In this document: positions 53,700 through 63,270 of the stretch, piece after piece
Layout: every line of letters starts with the position of its first letter
Position numbering within the stretch: the first letter of the stretch is position 1
Assembly (NCBI RefSeq): GCF_003369915.1
Contig: NW_022881603.1
Location: forward strand, 34,841,522 to 34,905,521
Source of the DNA: Drosophila miranda
Taxonomy: Eukaryota; Arthropoda; Insecta; Diptera; Drosophilidae
Direction of reading: 5' to 3'
Length of the DNA stretch: 64,000 bases
Translations under genes and position numbers: made by a program
Notes under the pieces: generated by a model
Database searches by the model: none
Seen by the model: only the letters and a program-made list of their open reading frames with translations
What the model was told of the DNA's origin: nothing

Positions 53700-55532
53700 G
53701 CAGCTTTGGAGAGAAAATTTGGATTGGGATGAAAGCGTACCCTCAGCGTTGCATTCAACTTGGATGGACTTGAGAAATAGTTTGGCAAGCATTTCTCGGA
53801 TCTCATTTCCTCGCTTGGTTCTTCGTTCTAGTGTGGCTACAGAAGTTCACGGATTCTGTGATGCCAGCTTAGAAGCATATGGCGCTTGCGTGTACGTCGT
53901 GTCCAGGGAAGCCCAGTCTTCGAGCCACGTTTTGTGCTCAAAGTCGCGAGTGGCGCCGCTAAAGACTATATCGATTCCTAAGCTGGAATTAAGTGGAGCC
54001 CATTTGCTTGCGAAAATTATTCAGAATGTAAAGGACATGGAATCTTTACAGGTCGGTTCTATTGCTGGTCGGATTCGTCAACAGCATTATCTTGGATTAG
54101 GGACGAGCCAGCTAAACTTCAAGTTTTCGTGGCAAATCGAGTGGCATCAATTCAGGAGTTGACGGCAGCCATGAAATGGCGCTATGTTCCCACATCTTTA
54201 AATCCTGCTGATATTCTCTCGAGAGGCTCGCTTCCCAACCATCTTATCCAGTCAGAGCTATGGTTTCACGGCCCATCCTTTTTGCTAGGCTCCAAGGATA
54301 AGTGGCCTGTATCTCCTACTAAAAACATAGCAACTTTGGAGCTTCGCAAGAGAGGATTGCTAATCACGTCTCCACATGCCGATCTCACGTCCGGATGCAA
54401 ATTTGCGAATTCATTCTTTCGCATGCAGCGCACATTCGCCTACATGCATAAATTTATACATCGTCTTAGGCATCCAGGACTCACCGTTTCTGATATTCGG
54501 CAAGGAACGCATCTTCTAATTCGACACATTCAGCTGGCAAATTTGTGGATGGACATAAAGGAGATTCGGCGCAATGGTCAAGTCATGAAATCCAGTTCTA
54601 TTAGTTCGCTCAACCCGTTCATCGATCTTTCTGGACTACTTAGAGTTGGAGGTCGTCTTGACAACTCATCGCTAGGATTTGACGCTCAGCACCCGCTCAT
54701 TCTGCCAAAGGGACATTCCATTACCTTTGCGCTGATAAGATATTATCATGAAAGAAACCTCCATGCCGGACCTCGCGCCTTGCTATCCAAAATTCGGCTG
54801 GAATATTGGCCCATTGGAGGTGTTAAGGCAGTGTCAAGGGTCGTCAACAGATGTGTGAGATGCTTCAGGACTAGGCCGCGCATGGTTGAACACATTATGG
54901 GAGACCTACCTAAGGAACGTTTGGAAGGATCTCGAGCTTTTGAAGTCACTGGAGTAGATTACTGTGGACCTTTTTTCTACCGATCAGAAATCCGCACGAG
55001 GCCTCCGATCAAGTGCTACATTAGCGTATTCATCTGCTTCACTTCTAAGGCTATACACATGGAGCTCGTAAAGGATTTGACCACCGCATCGTTTCTAGGC
55101 GCACTAAAGCGTTTTACTTCCACTCGAGGAAGGCCAAGTCAAATTTGGTCGGACAATGCGACAAACTTCGTTGGGGCCAAGAACGAGCTTCTGGAGCTAA
55201 AGAAGCTTTGTCTGAGCGAACCGCATATGAAGGAGGTCCACGAATCCTGCTTGGCTGACTCGATCGACTGGCGTTTCATCCCACCTCGCTCTCCGCATTT
55301 TGGCGGGTTGTGGGAAGCGGCCGTGAAGACCGCAAAATATCACCTGTACCGCTCAGTTGGACCATCTGTGCTTAGCTTCGACGAGCTGCGCACTCTGATC
55401 TGTCAGATCACTGCAATTGTTAACTCTCGCCCTTTGCTCTCGCTTTCAGAAAATCCTGATGATTTAGACGTTTTGACTCCTGCTCATTTGCTTTTAGGCG
55501 GCCCCATGAGCAAATCCTCGAGCCTGACCTAA
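53700..55532 (+). pseudogene. BEL RNase H and integrase, copy 2, frameshifted
   Basis: As in copy 1, but broken by single-base losses in homopolymers at about 54040 (GGG to GG, after VKDM) and about 55503 (C run). The end of pol continues in another frame at 55604-55903. Integrase core motifs are unchanged. Confidence 0.8.
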
Positions 55533-56270
55533 CGAAGCTGAACTACAATCGTCTGGATGGCTGGCAGGGGGTCACCCAACTACAGCAAATATTTTGGAGC
55601 CGTTTGCGCGAAGAGTATCTCACTCTTTTGCAAGAGCGCGCGAAGTGGCGTACCCCCGCGCAAAACATCTGCAAGATCGACCTCGTTCTGGTGAAAAATC
55701 TTCCTCCAATGCGTTGGCCACTGGCTAGAGTGGTCGATGTCGTTGTGGGCAAGGACGGAGTGTGTCGCGTCGCTGACCTGAAGACATCCTCAGGAAACAT
55801 CAGGAGGGCCGTCACTCGGCTATGTTTGCTGCCCCTTAAGGAATCTGTTGAGAGACTAGCTCCCAACGGGGGGAGTATGTTCGGGCCAGCCGCTGAAGAG
55901 TAACCGTAACTTTAACATTAGTATTGTATGAGCAGAGAGAGCCGCCTATGTTGTAAAACGTTGACGTTCTGCAGAGATGCTGCGCTCTCCCGCTAAAGGG
56001 GCTCTCTGCCGCCGCCACTTCGGCAACTACTTTGATCTGCTGCCGCCACTTCGGCAATCACTTTGATCTAACGCCGTCGTCTATAGTTTAGTTCTATGCT
56101 AACCCTCTGCGCATTGGTTGCATATCGATCTCGCATAAAGTTTATCTTGCAATAGCAAGCAATCGGCTTCCGCTAAGCCACCAAGATTAAATACGAATTA
56201 TAAAGTTTAAGCCAAAATCTCTTTTCATTTTGAAACACATAAGTGCTAAAAAAGCTTGGCATCTCAAACA

Positions 56271-56352
56271 AGCACCAAGCCCGATTTTGTGGACTACGAT
56301 CTTATCATAGATTTATTTTACTTGTTGCGAACCAAGCCGGAATATCCGTCAG
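56271..56352 (+). pseudogene. bgcn: bgcn exon after the BEL insertion, copy 2
   Basis: Encodes KPDFVDYDLIIDLFYLL and on to PEYPS, then donor GTAAGC at 56353. The corresponding acceptor is at 57645. Confidence 0.8.
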
Positions 56353-56623
56353 GTAAGCCAACTACTATTTTATTCTCTACTTATAAAAAGACGGTATCCA
56401 GCGAGGGGTATTTCCATTCTCTGCTGTTTAGTTAACGGTAGTATATTCCATATAATAATGGTTATATGACTAATCGTGAGCTGTGATGGCCCTCGCAATA
56501 GTTCCATCTCCAATGTGCCTATGTATCGTATACATCGATACATATCGCCCTTTGCCATTTAGCATTGTTTTTTTTTTTTTGAATATAGAACCAGGGTAGC
56601 AGGCTTTGGTTGAAACGTAAAAA

Positions 56624-57235
56624 ATGAGCACTTACCAGCAAAGCAGCGAGGGGAAATTTATCCCGGCCACAAAGCGTCCAGATGGCACTTGGCGCAAGGC
56701 GCGTCGTGTAAAAGATGGGTACGTGCCGCAGGAGGAGGTGCCGCTGTACGAGAGCAAGGGCAAGCAGTTTGTCGCCCAAAGACAGACTGGAGTGCCGCCT
56801 GGCATGTGTCCCATTCTGGCGGCAGAGTCAAAGAAAGAGCGCGAGAAGCAGGAGAGGACGAGAACAAAGAAGCTGGACAAGGACAAGGAAGGAGTTGCAG
56901 TTGCCCTAAGTGGCCCCAGTGGTTCCAGTGGCGGGTCGCCGCTTAAGGTTTGCCAACCTTCGTCTGACAGCAAGACGAACGTCAATGTGATATCAAACGC
57001 TCTGGCGGATAAATTGAAGCTTAACGTACCCGAAGATGTCGATACTGAGAAACAATTAAAAAAGCTTCGCAAGAAAATCGGCGAAATCGAACAAATCGAG
57101 AGCAGAATTCAGGCCGGCGAGCATAAAAAGTTGGACAAAGACCAGCTCGACAAGGTAAAAAAGAAAGCCGAAATCCTAAAGCAGCTATCGGCATTGGAAA
57201 ACAGCGACGCAGTGCAGCCAAAGCCACAATCATAG
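56624..57235 (+). CDS. wibg: Partner of Y14 and Mago (PYM / within bgcn), copy 2
   Basis: 203 residues, nested in the bgcn intron 56353-57645, same strand. The first 126 codons match copy 1 exactly. Five replacements follow (E to D, G to V, R to G, F to I and M to I, relative to copy 1), each from a single transversion. The Mago-Y14 binding segment is untouched, so both copies should be able to act on exon junction complexes. This is probably the ancestral copy because the flanking intron is continuous. Confidence 0.9.
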   Translation: MSTYQQSSEGKFIPATKRPDGTWRKARRVKDGYVPQEEVPLYESKGKQFVAQRQTGVPPGMCPILAAESKKEREKQERTRTKKLDKDKEGVAVALSGPSGSSGGSPLKVCQPSSDSKTNVNVISNALADKLKLNVPEDVDTEKQLKKLRKKIGEIEQIESRIQAGEHKKLDKDQLDKVKKKAEILKQLSALENSDAVQPKPQS

Positions 57236-57645
57236 CGAAATATCGAGCTCAACTCAACTCTGCCTCAGCCACCAGGCATTTCTAATGTTTACACTTAAAT
57301 TTAAAGAGAACACACTGACCTGAAGATGTCGCGCCGCTCTGCCCGGAAACACACAAACCAGCACACCACACTCACTTATGCCTGTTAAATAGTTCTACAT
57401 ATTAGTTATAGCTTAAGAAATGCCATTTTAGAATTATGTATCAGATAATTGTATCATTGTGCATCTGTCTTGTAACGTTGTTCATTTGATTTGATTGGAG
57501 GAATCGCCGGGTGGTTTTGTCTAGGAAACAGCATTGTAAATCAGATTTAATAAATCAACTCTCTTTTATGGATACAACTAAATATTTGATATGGCTATGT
57601 TTAGGTATCGCTTATCTATTTGAATGAATCTCCATCTCTTTTCAG
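57236..57645 (+). other. bgcn intron, part after PYM
   Basis: Non-coding; contains the likely PYM 3' end and AATAAA-type words near 57549. It ends in the acceptor TTTTCAG at 57645. Nothing else seen. Confidence 0.6.
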
Positions 57646-59901
57646 GCAACATATTGGTCATTTTGCCCACCTATTATCATATTGTTAAACTGAACTATAT
57701 GCTTCTCAGTCATTACATGAGCGGCAAACTGCAAGAATTCTCAATATTCTTGCTGCACGAAAATATGGGCGGGGAGTACATTGACGATGTGGTTAATGCT
57801 CGCGACGACACTGACAAAGTGGTGTTGGCCACAGATATAATTGAGTCGTTGGCTCTTCAGGTGCCGTTCAAGTACCTCATCGACACTGCTTGCAAACAGT
57901 ATACCATTTACAATAGCGGAAGCTACTGCGCTGCGAATCGATACGAAAGGGTGGCCAAAGACTGTCTCTTGAGAAGGGAATCCATCGTCGACGGTAAAGG
58001 TTCCCCGTTCTTTCAGAACATAACTCTTGATTTACATTCTGTTTTTTTGCAGGAGCTGCTGCTGATTCACAATGCTTTAGATTGTTATCCAAATGCGCAT
58101 ACAATTCGCTCAGTGAAAATAGCACACCCCTGCTTCAAAGAATACAGCTGGACAAGATCTGTTTGACGGTGAAAGCATTGTCGCCGAACAAGATGGTCAG
58201 TGAATACCTAGGCTATACCATTGCCCCACCGCCATTCATTAATGTGCACCATGCCGTGCAGTTCCTGAAAAAAATTGAGGCCTTGAACGAGGTCGAAGAT
58301 CTCACATGGCTTGGCTGCCGGCTCCTAGATATACCAGTCCCTTGCCAACTCGGACGCCTTTTAATTTATGGGATTCTTCTTCAATGCCTGGATCCAATAC
58401 TGACCATAGTGACCTCGCTCTCGACGACGAATCCGCTGAGTATTCCCTTCACTGAGGACATTGACAACTTGTGGGATCGATTCACGATTTATATTCAAAA
58501 TCTCATCAAGAATGAACGTAGTCGCCTGGCAGACAATCAGTTTTCGGACCACTTTATATTCCTGAGATTGTTTCAGGAGTGGCAGAATCGGCAAAAGAGC
58601 AAGATGCTGATTCTGTATTTAACCAACGAATACGACTTTATTCTGAACGAACTGATGGAGCAGCTGAGTTTCATCCGCTCCTATATTGTGTCCTCCCTAC
58701 GAGCGGCACACATGATTCATTTCCGTGGCGTGCTTAGCATTCAAAATCTTAATTTGTTGTCGGGAAATTGGCACGTGGTAAAGGCGGCCCTAACCGGCGG
58801 CATGTATCCAAATATCTGCGTGCTAGATGTGGGAAAATCGTGTCTCAAGTCGGCATATTCAGAGAAAGTGCACTTGCATCCCAACACAGTGCTGCGGGAC
58901 TTTCTAGAGCCATTTAGCAGCTCGGCTCGTAATTTTCGCAGTCCCTGGGTTGTCTGCACCAAGCAGAAAAACTACATTTTATACGCCACCGTGGTTATTC
59001 CCCTAGCAGTGGCTATGTTTGCTAGTAAGTTGGCTTGTCACATATTAAAGTAACTGATTATTTAAATGTATCCTTATTTTAGGTCCGAGCAGAATGAGGT
59101 CTTCCCAAATAAGTCTGAGTCAAAATGATAACGTCAATGTCTATATAGATGAATGGATCTGGATGGTTATGCCAAAAACTGCAGCCGAGTTGGTCATGAA
59201 AGCACGTCGGATTTTCAAAGACTCCGCCTATTTATTATCAGCCCATTATAAAGCTGCCAACCTCTTATCTGCTGACTGTTAATCGCCACTTTAGCTGGAA
59301 TCAGGAAATATAAGATAGCAAAGAAGATCTGCTGAAACGACGGACATTACCACATTTTGATATCAATTCGCACTTTGTTGAGCGACAGTTCTTCGTTCTG
59401 CACACCAAAGAATCCTGTGAGGATTTCTACAGGAGCACCAGTACTCCCTTCATCGAATCCGTACTAGGAAAGTTTGCCAGACCCATCGAGACGCCCAATC
59501 GACACATTTTCGTGATTCTGTATAAAAAGAATGAGGATGAAATGCTAAGCATAAGCCGAGCAAAAACTATTAACGGAGAATTTACATTGAAGGAATACTT
59601 TCGAAATGTTATTCCAGTGTATGAAATTATGTGAGTATAGAAATGAATTTGACAACTCTCTTCTAGCGATGCTTGCCGATCGTTAAGTGTTAGCATGCCA
59701 AACTTTGACGGCCGTTTAACATCCAGTCTAATTGACAAGAGTTGGAAATTTAATTATGGATCAAATAATCATTTAATGATGTGCTCCTTTTGTTTAAGAA
59801 AGTTGAAGTGTTATTTTTTTGAGTTAATGCCAATGAATTATTTTTTTATGAAACATGTATGTTCTATAACATCTGACACAGTGATCAATCACTCCAAATG
59901 A
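57646..59901 (+). pseudogene. bgcn: bgcn 3' exons: RecA2, HA2, OB and C-terminal region
   Basis: Exon 57646-57993 reads GNILVILPTYYHIVKLNYML and on to ATDIIESLALQVPFKYLID, a degenerate RecA2 domain. Exon 58053-59024 covers the motif VI position (DGAAADS instead of a Gly-Arg-Ala-Gly-Arg loop), the HA2 domain (VKALSPNKMVSEYLGYTIAP, GRLLIYGILLQCLDPILTI) and the OB region. Exon 59083-59282 continues OB (YIDEWIWMVM) and then stops. Beyond it a shifted frame (TVNRHFSWNQEI, a TAA at about 59313, then DLLKRRTLPHFDINSHFVERQFFVL) continues the protein. A GTGAGT...CTAG intron of only 36 bp (59631-59666) precedes the last piece (IIDACRSLSVSMPNFDG). The order matches Bgcn/YTHDC2. The breaks at the C terminus plus those upstream make this a pseudogene unless they are assembly errors. 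Confidence 0.75.
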
Positions 59902-60101
59902 ATGTGAAGTCGAATTTAATATAGAGATCCTGCACAATCAATGCTATGAGGTTTTAGAAACTGTTTCAGTTTAGATTGATATATATACTACAACACGACA
60001 CACTGGCACTGCGTTTAATATTTCTATAAAAATATTCGAGATTAGTACAGACATCTACACAGAAATGCTTTAAAAAGCTTAGATTAGATTACAAATGGGA
60101 T
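59902..60101. other. Intergenic, bgcn 3' end to gbb 3' end
   Basis: AT-rich; bgcn and gbb converge here. Probably holds both 3' UTRs. No other feature seen. Confidence 0.6.
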
Positions 60102-61481
60102 TCAATGGCACCCGCAGGATTTCACAATCATATTTCTATACTTCTTGAGGTTGACATTCTCGTCATTGAGATGATATAGCACAGGCAAGGCCCCCAGCCT
60201 CGTCGGGGCACAGCAAGGCTTTGGCACCTTCTTGGGCTCCAGCAGATGCACCAGTGTCTGCACAATGGCATGATTGGTGGCATTCATGTGTGCGTTGAGA
60301 GGGAAATTGCATTCGCCGCTGCAATAGAACGCCCCATAGCCCTCTGGGGCGATTATCCAATCGTGCCAGCCCAAATCCTTGAAGTCGATGTAGAGGGTCT
60401 GCATCTGGCAGCTGCGTGTATTCTCGATGGGGACATCCAAAAAGGGATGAACTGGCACCGACTTCTTTTTCTTGCGCTGATGCAGCGTGCTTCGCTTGCT
60501 TCTGTGGTGACTGCTGTGCGAGGTAGTCTTGATCAGTTCGGGCCCCCTAAAGAATCCAATCATAAATGGCTGGTATTCGTCATCCACTTTGCGATGGATC
60601 AGTCCAACGTCGTCCAGTTTGACTTCTCGATCGGGTCGGTTAACAGCGTGTGCCCCGATATATATGCCGTGGTTCTCCTTGGAATGTACCAGCCACTCGT
60701 GCAGGCCCTCAGTCACGTTCAGTTCCAGCCAGCCGACGTAGTCGCCAGTGGTATTCACCGAGGACAGTGCTTCCATCTTATTCTGACCCGACTCTCCCAG
60801 TCCCATGGAGTACACAGTGATCGTGAATTGCTTGTTTGCTGTGAGCCATTTGCCTTCGTTGGAGTTCTGGTAGATACGCAACTCCGCCATCACCAGATAG
60901 TTGTCGCTCGGCACCTTGGAGACGTCGAACCACAGGCGGCGGCCGTGTTCGTGACGTAGCTCCTCCACGTTGTGATTGCGTGGGGTCCAAAAAGTCATTA
61001 TAATATCGCTCTCATCGATGGCACGCTTGTCGAGGTCCGTAATGAAATTTTCCTCTCCATCTGCGTTTCTTTCATCGGACATGTCAGCGTTGCGCTTTGA
61101 GCGATGGCTGTGCACAGTTTCATCGTCGGTATGGCCGCCTCCCAAGCCTTCCTCTTCCGTGATGCGGTGGTAGACGTCTAGCAAGAATTTCGGTGCAGAC
61201 TTTCTCAAGGACAGCTGATGGCTGCTGTGGTGGGTAGGACGCTCGGCTATGCCCAGGAACTCTAGGATCTCGTACGAAACATCCAGCTTGTCATCGTCGC
61301 TTAGCACGCGGTGCATGATCGTCTGATCTTTGCCATTGTCTATATAGATCCCTGACTGGGTGGCGTCAATCACAGTTGGCGTCGTAGAAACGAATATAAT
61401 CAGAACAAGTCCCAGTCTCAGTGAAGCGAGAGCCGCTACAGATTCCGAAGTATTCCTCACACTCGAAAACATGATGCTCAT
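60102..61481 (-). CDS. gbb: Glass bottom boat, BMP5/7/8-type ligand
   Basis: 459 residues, single exon, ATG at 61481. Secreted TGF-beta superfamily ligand that signals through Tkv/Sax and Wit to Mad, used in wing patterning, retrograde signalling at the neuromuscular junction and germline stem cell niche support. A signal-peptide-like hydrophobic stretch lies at about 16-40. The prodomain contains a furin-type site RSKR at 127-130; the mature region starts after RSKR at 327-330. The cystine-knot cysteines are at 358, 387, 391, 423, 424, 456 and 458, the full set of seven, ending KSCGCH. A glycosylation site NATNH lies in the mature domain. Length and structure match fly Gbb; the gene is intact. 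Its upstream side now faces a LINE duplication starting about 310 bp away. Confidence 0.97.
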   Translation of the reverse strand: MSIMFSSVRNTSESVAALASLRLGLVLIIFVSTTPTVIDATQSGIYIDNGKDQTIMHRVLSDDDKLDVSYEILEFLGIAERPTHHSSHQLSLRKSAPKFLLDVYHRITEEEGLGGGHTDDETVHSHRSKRNADMSDERNADGEENFITDLDKRAIDESDIIMTFWTPRNHNVEELRHEHGRRLWFDVSKVPSDNYLVMAELRIYQNSNEGKWLTANKQFTITVYSMGLGESGQNKMEALSSVNTTGDYVGWLELNVTEGLHEWLVHSKENHGIYIGAHAVNRPDREVKLDDVGLIHRKVDDEYQPFMIGFFRGPELIKTTSHSSHHRSKRSTLHQRKKKKSVPVHPFLDVPIENTRSCQMQTLYIDFKDLGWHDWIIAPEGYGAFYCSGECNFPLNAHMNATNHAIVQTLVHLLEPKKVPKPCCAPTRLGALPVLYHLNDENVNLKKYRNMIVKSCGCH

Positions 61482-61642
61482 GCTCCGGAAGGATCACAGT
61501 AATTGGTTAATGTGTACTGGAGCTATCTCGTGCACGGTGGCATTTAGTTGTCCATAAACATTTATTAGTTTTTAATCGTTTTTTAATGAGCAGAAGATGT
61601 GGAAAATTCTGACGCACTTGTATACAGAATCAGATTGTTGTG
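61482..61642 (-). promoter_or_regulatory. gbb 5' flank / 5' UTR region
   Basis: Non-coding sequence directly upstream of gbb. No clear TATA box or other core motif was identified. The 142-bp block at 61643-61785 just beyond it is duplicated at 62942-63084. Confidence 0.4.
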
Positions 61643-61785
61643 TGTATCTTAATCTTGAAGATGCATTTTTCTTTACATTTTGGATCAGTTGGCAGTGCGA
61701 TCTTCAGGGCTGGACAGACATTGAACAATGCCATTTTTTTCAGTTCCTTTCAACTTCTTTTATTTTCCTAATACGCTTTAAAAAC
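61643..61785. repeat. 142-bp block, first copy, upstream of gbb
   Basis: TGTATCTTAATCTTGAAGAT...CGCTTTAAAAACG, found again at 62942-63084 (offset 1299 bp). Not recognised. The second copy is joined to the end of the LINE zinc knuckle. Confidence 0.75.
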
Positions 61786-61789
61786 GCTT

Positions 61790-62941
61790 TAAATAAGCTT
61801 CGCAAAACTTGGCGGTTCACTGGTATGGCGCGTACCTAAAATTGTTTGCGGAAGGAAAAAATTAACATATTTCAAGACGTTCGCTGATAGTTTTAATCAA
61901 AAAGACATTTTCCGAAGCTTCTGGGGGTGCCTCACACGCCTACGTAGACGGCGCGAAGAAATTCCCAAAGCTTCATCAATTAAGTCGAAAAACCAGGAAT
62001 TTACTGCATGGCGTTCCGGAATAACTCTTAAAACGGCTCTTGGAACTCCGTCTGGACCCTGAGAAGCATGGCAAGCATAGGAAAGACAAGGATGGCCACG
62101 GAGAAGGCGACGGGAGTTAAAATTCGCATGGAAACGCTGAAAAAAAAGGGAAGGAGAAGCTAAATCCGCCATGCGGGTAGGAGTAAAGATGGCGGCAAAA
62201 ACGGCTCCGCAGCTTTTGGCTTCTAAACTGCTGTGCAAGAAACCAAACTTGTCGACGAACGTGTCGACAAACATGTCCACGAACACGACAACAAGCATGA
62301 CATCAAACATTTCCACGACAAAAGAGAGAGAGAAGACTGACGCGGTTTGTGTGGCTTCCGTGAGTACGAAAAACGGAAGTAACCGCAAAATCATCGTTAA
62401 CAAGTATTATGAGGGGCATAAAGGCCCATACTTTGTTTGTATCGACAAAATGAGTGCGAATAATGCCAGAATTGCTATAAACCAGTTTGATCTATCCGAT
62501 CTACTGGTGAAACAGGGCATTAGCGATATCGAGGAGGTTGCTAGAATGGGCTATGGCAGGTGCAAGATTGTGTGCGGGTCGGCGGAGTGTGCAAACGGGC
62601 TAGTGGAAAACAGTGTTTTCGCTGCTCAAGGGTACTCAACCCGAATCTTTAGTCACTTCGTCCAAAAAGCAGGGTTAATTTTTGGGATCCCCGGGCACTA
62701 CTCGGAGGAACAGCTAGCGGAGCTTGTAACCTCGGATATCCCAATTGAGGAGATAGTGCGGATTACGCGAAGGGATAGAGCATCGGGGGAACGTGTACCT
62801 ACTGGCAGGGTGAAACTCTGGTTCAGAGGAGAGCAGTTACCAACCAAAATCAATTTTCTATATTCTAAAGTAGAAGTGAAACCTTTTGTTCAGCTTATTC
62901 AATGTTTTAGGTGTTTTAGGTTTGGCCATTTGGCGCAACAT
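61790..62941 (+). mobile_element. Non-LTR retrotransposon (I/Jockey type), 5' fragment, copy 1
   Basis: 5' leader and most of ORF1, cut just after the first zinc knuckle and followed by the 142-bp block. No endonuclease or reverse transcriptase ORF is present. It is the first unit of a tandem duplication. Confidence 0.75.
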
Positions 62942-62944
62942 TGT
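62072..62944 (+). pseudogene. LINE ORF1 (Gag-like), truncated, copy 1
   Basis: The likely start is an ATG near 62069 (MASIGKTRMATE in copy 2), but one extra A in an A run near 62150 breaks the frame; an open frame from ATG 62171 covers the rest. A Lys/Ser/Thr-rich N terminus is followed by an RNA-binding-like region (KIIVNKYYEGHKGPYFVCID, NQFDLSDLLVKQGI, GYGRCKIVCGSAECANGLVE) and a zinc knuckle CFRCFRFGHLAQHC. The coding sequence then runs into unrelated DNA. ORF1 proteins of this group bind the element RNA as chaperones in retrotransposition particles. Confidence 0.75.
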
Positions 62945-63084
62945 ATCTTAATCTTGAAGATGCATTTTTCTTTACATTTTGGATCAGTTGGCAGTGCGAT
63001 CTTCAGGGCTGGACAGACATTGAACAATGCCATTTTTTTCAGTTCCTTTCAACTTCTTTTATTTTCCTAATACGCTTTAAAAAC
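62942..63084. repeat. 142-bp block, second copy
   Basis: Repeat of 61643-61785; the first bases (TGTATCTTA) overlap the end of the LINE zinc-knuckle codons, suggesting a microhomology join. Confidence 0.75.
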
Positions 63085-63270
63085 GACACGTAAATCTGCA
63101 TAATATAGTTTGTTTGATGAAAACAAGAGACAAATATTTAAAAACGAATGCCAGTTAAATAAATTGAGTGTTTTTAGCTGCCAGGGCTGAAGTAGAAGCA
63201 CACTGCAGCCCTTGGAGTCAGCTGATTACTGTACTGCCTCCACACACCCTTGCAAAAATAAATATTTTAA
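63085..63270. other. Sequence present only in the second LINE unit
   Basis: About 186 bp between the 142-bp block and the second LINE copy, not found in the first unit, where CTTTAAAT stands instead. Probably original flank deleted from one unit. No gene seen. Confidence 0.5.

Larger units (their letters stand above)
50111..56270 (+). mobile_element. BEL/Pao retrotransposon, copy 2
   Basis: LTRs at 50111-50502 and 55878-56270, AGCAC at 50106-50110 and 56271-56275, tRNA-Trp primer site at 50504-50521. Same insertion as copy 1, carried by the segmental duplication. Confidence 0.9.
44696..57380. repeat. 12.7-kb segmental duplication, copy A'
   Basis: Direct copy of 14906-27647. It continues at its right side into unique bgcn intron and exons, and at its left into a complete copia body, so it is probably the source copy. 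Confidence 0.85.

Noticed and set aside
57624-58166. Independent 180-codon gene starting in the bgcn intron
   Set aside because: The frame begins inside the intron and runs through the acceptor at 57645; it is explained by bgcn exon 57646-57993 plus read-through of the next small intron.
60246-60959. 237-codon frame antisense to gbb
   Set aside because: Shadow of the gbb coding sequence, which is the recognised gene with all conserved cysteines.
61897-62403. 168-codon minus-strand frame opposite the LINE ORF1 (also 63376-63885)
   Set aside because: Antisense to the Gag-like ORF1 with its zinc knuckle; compositionally a reflection of the Thr/Ser-rich coding strand.
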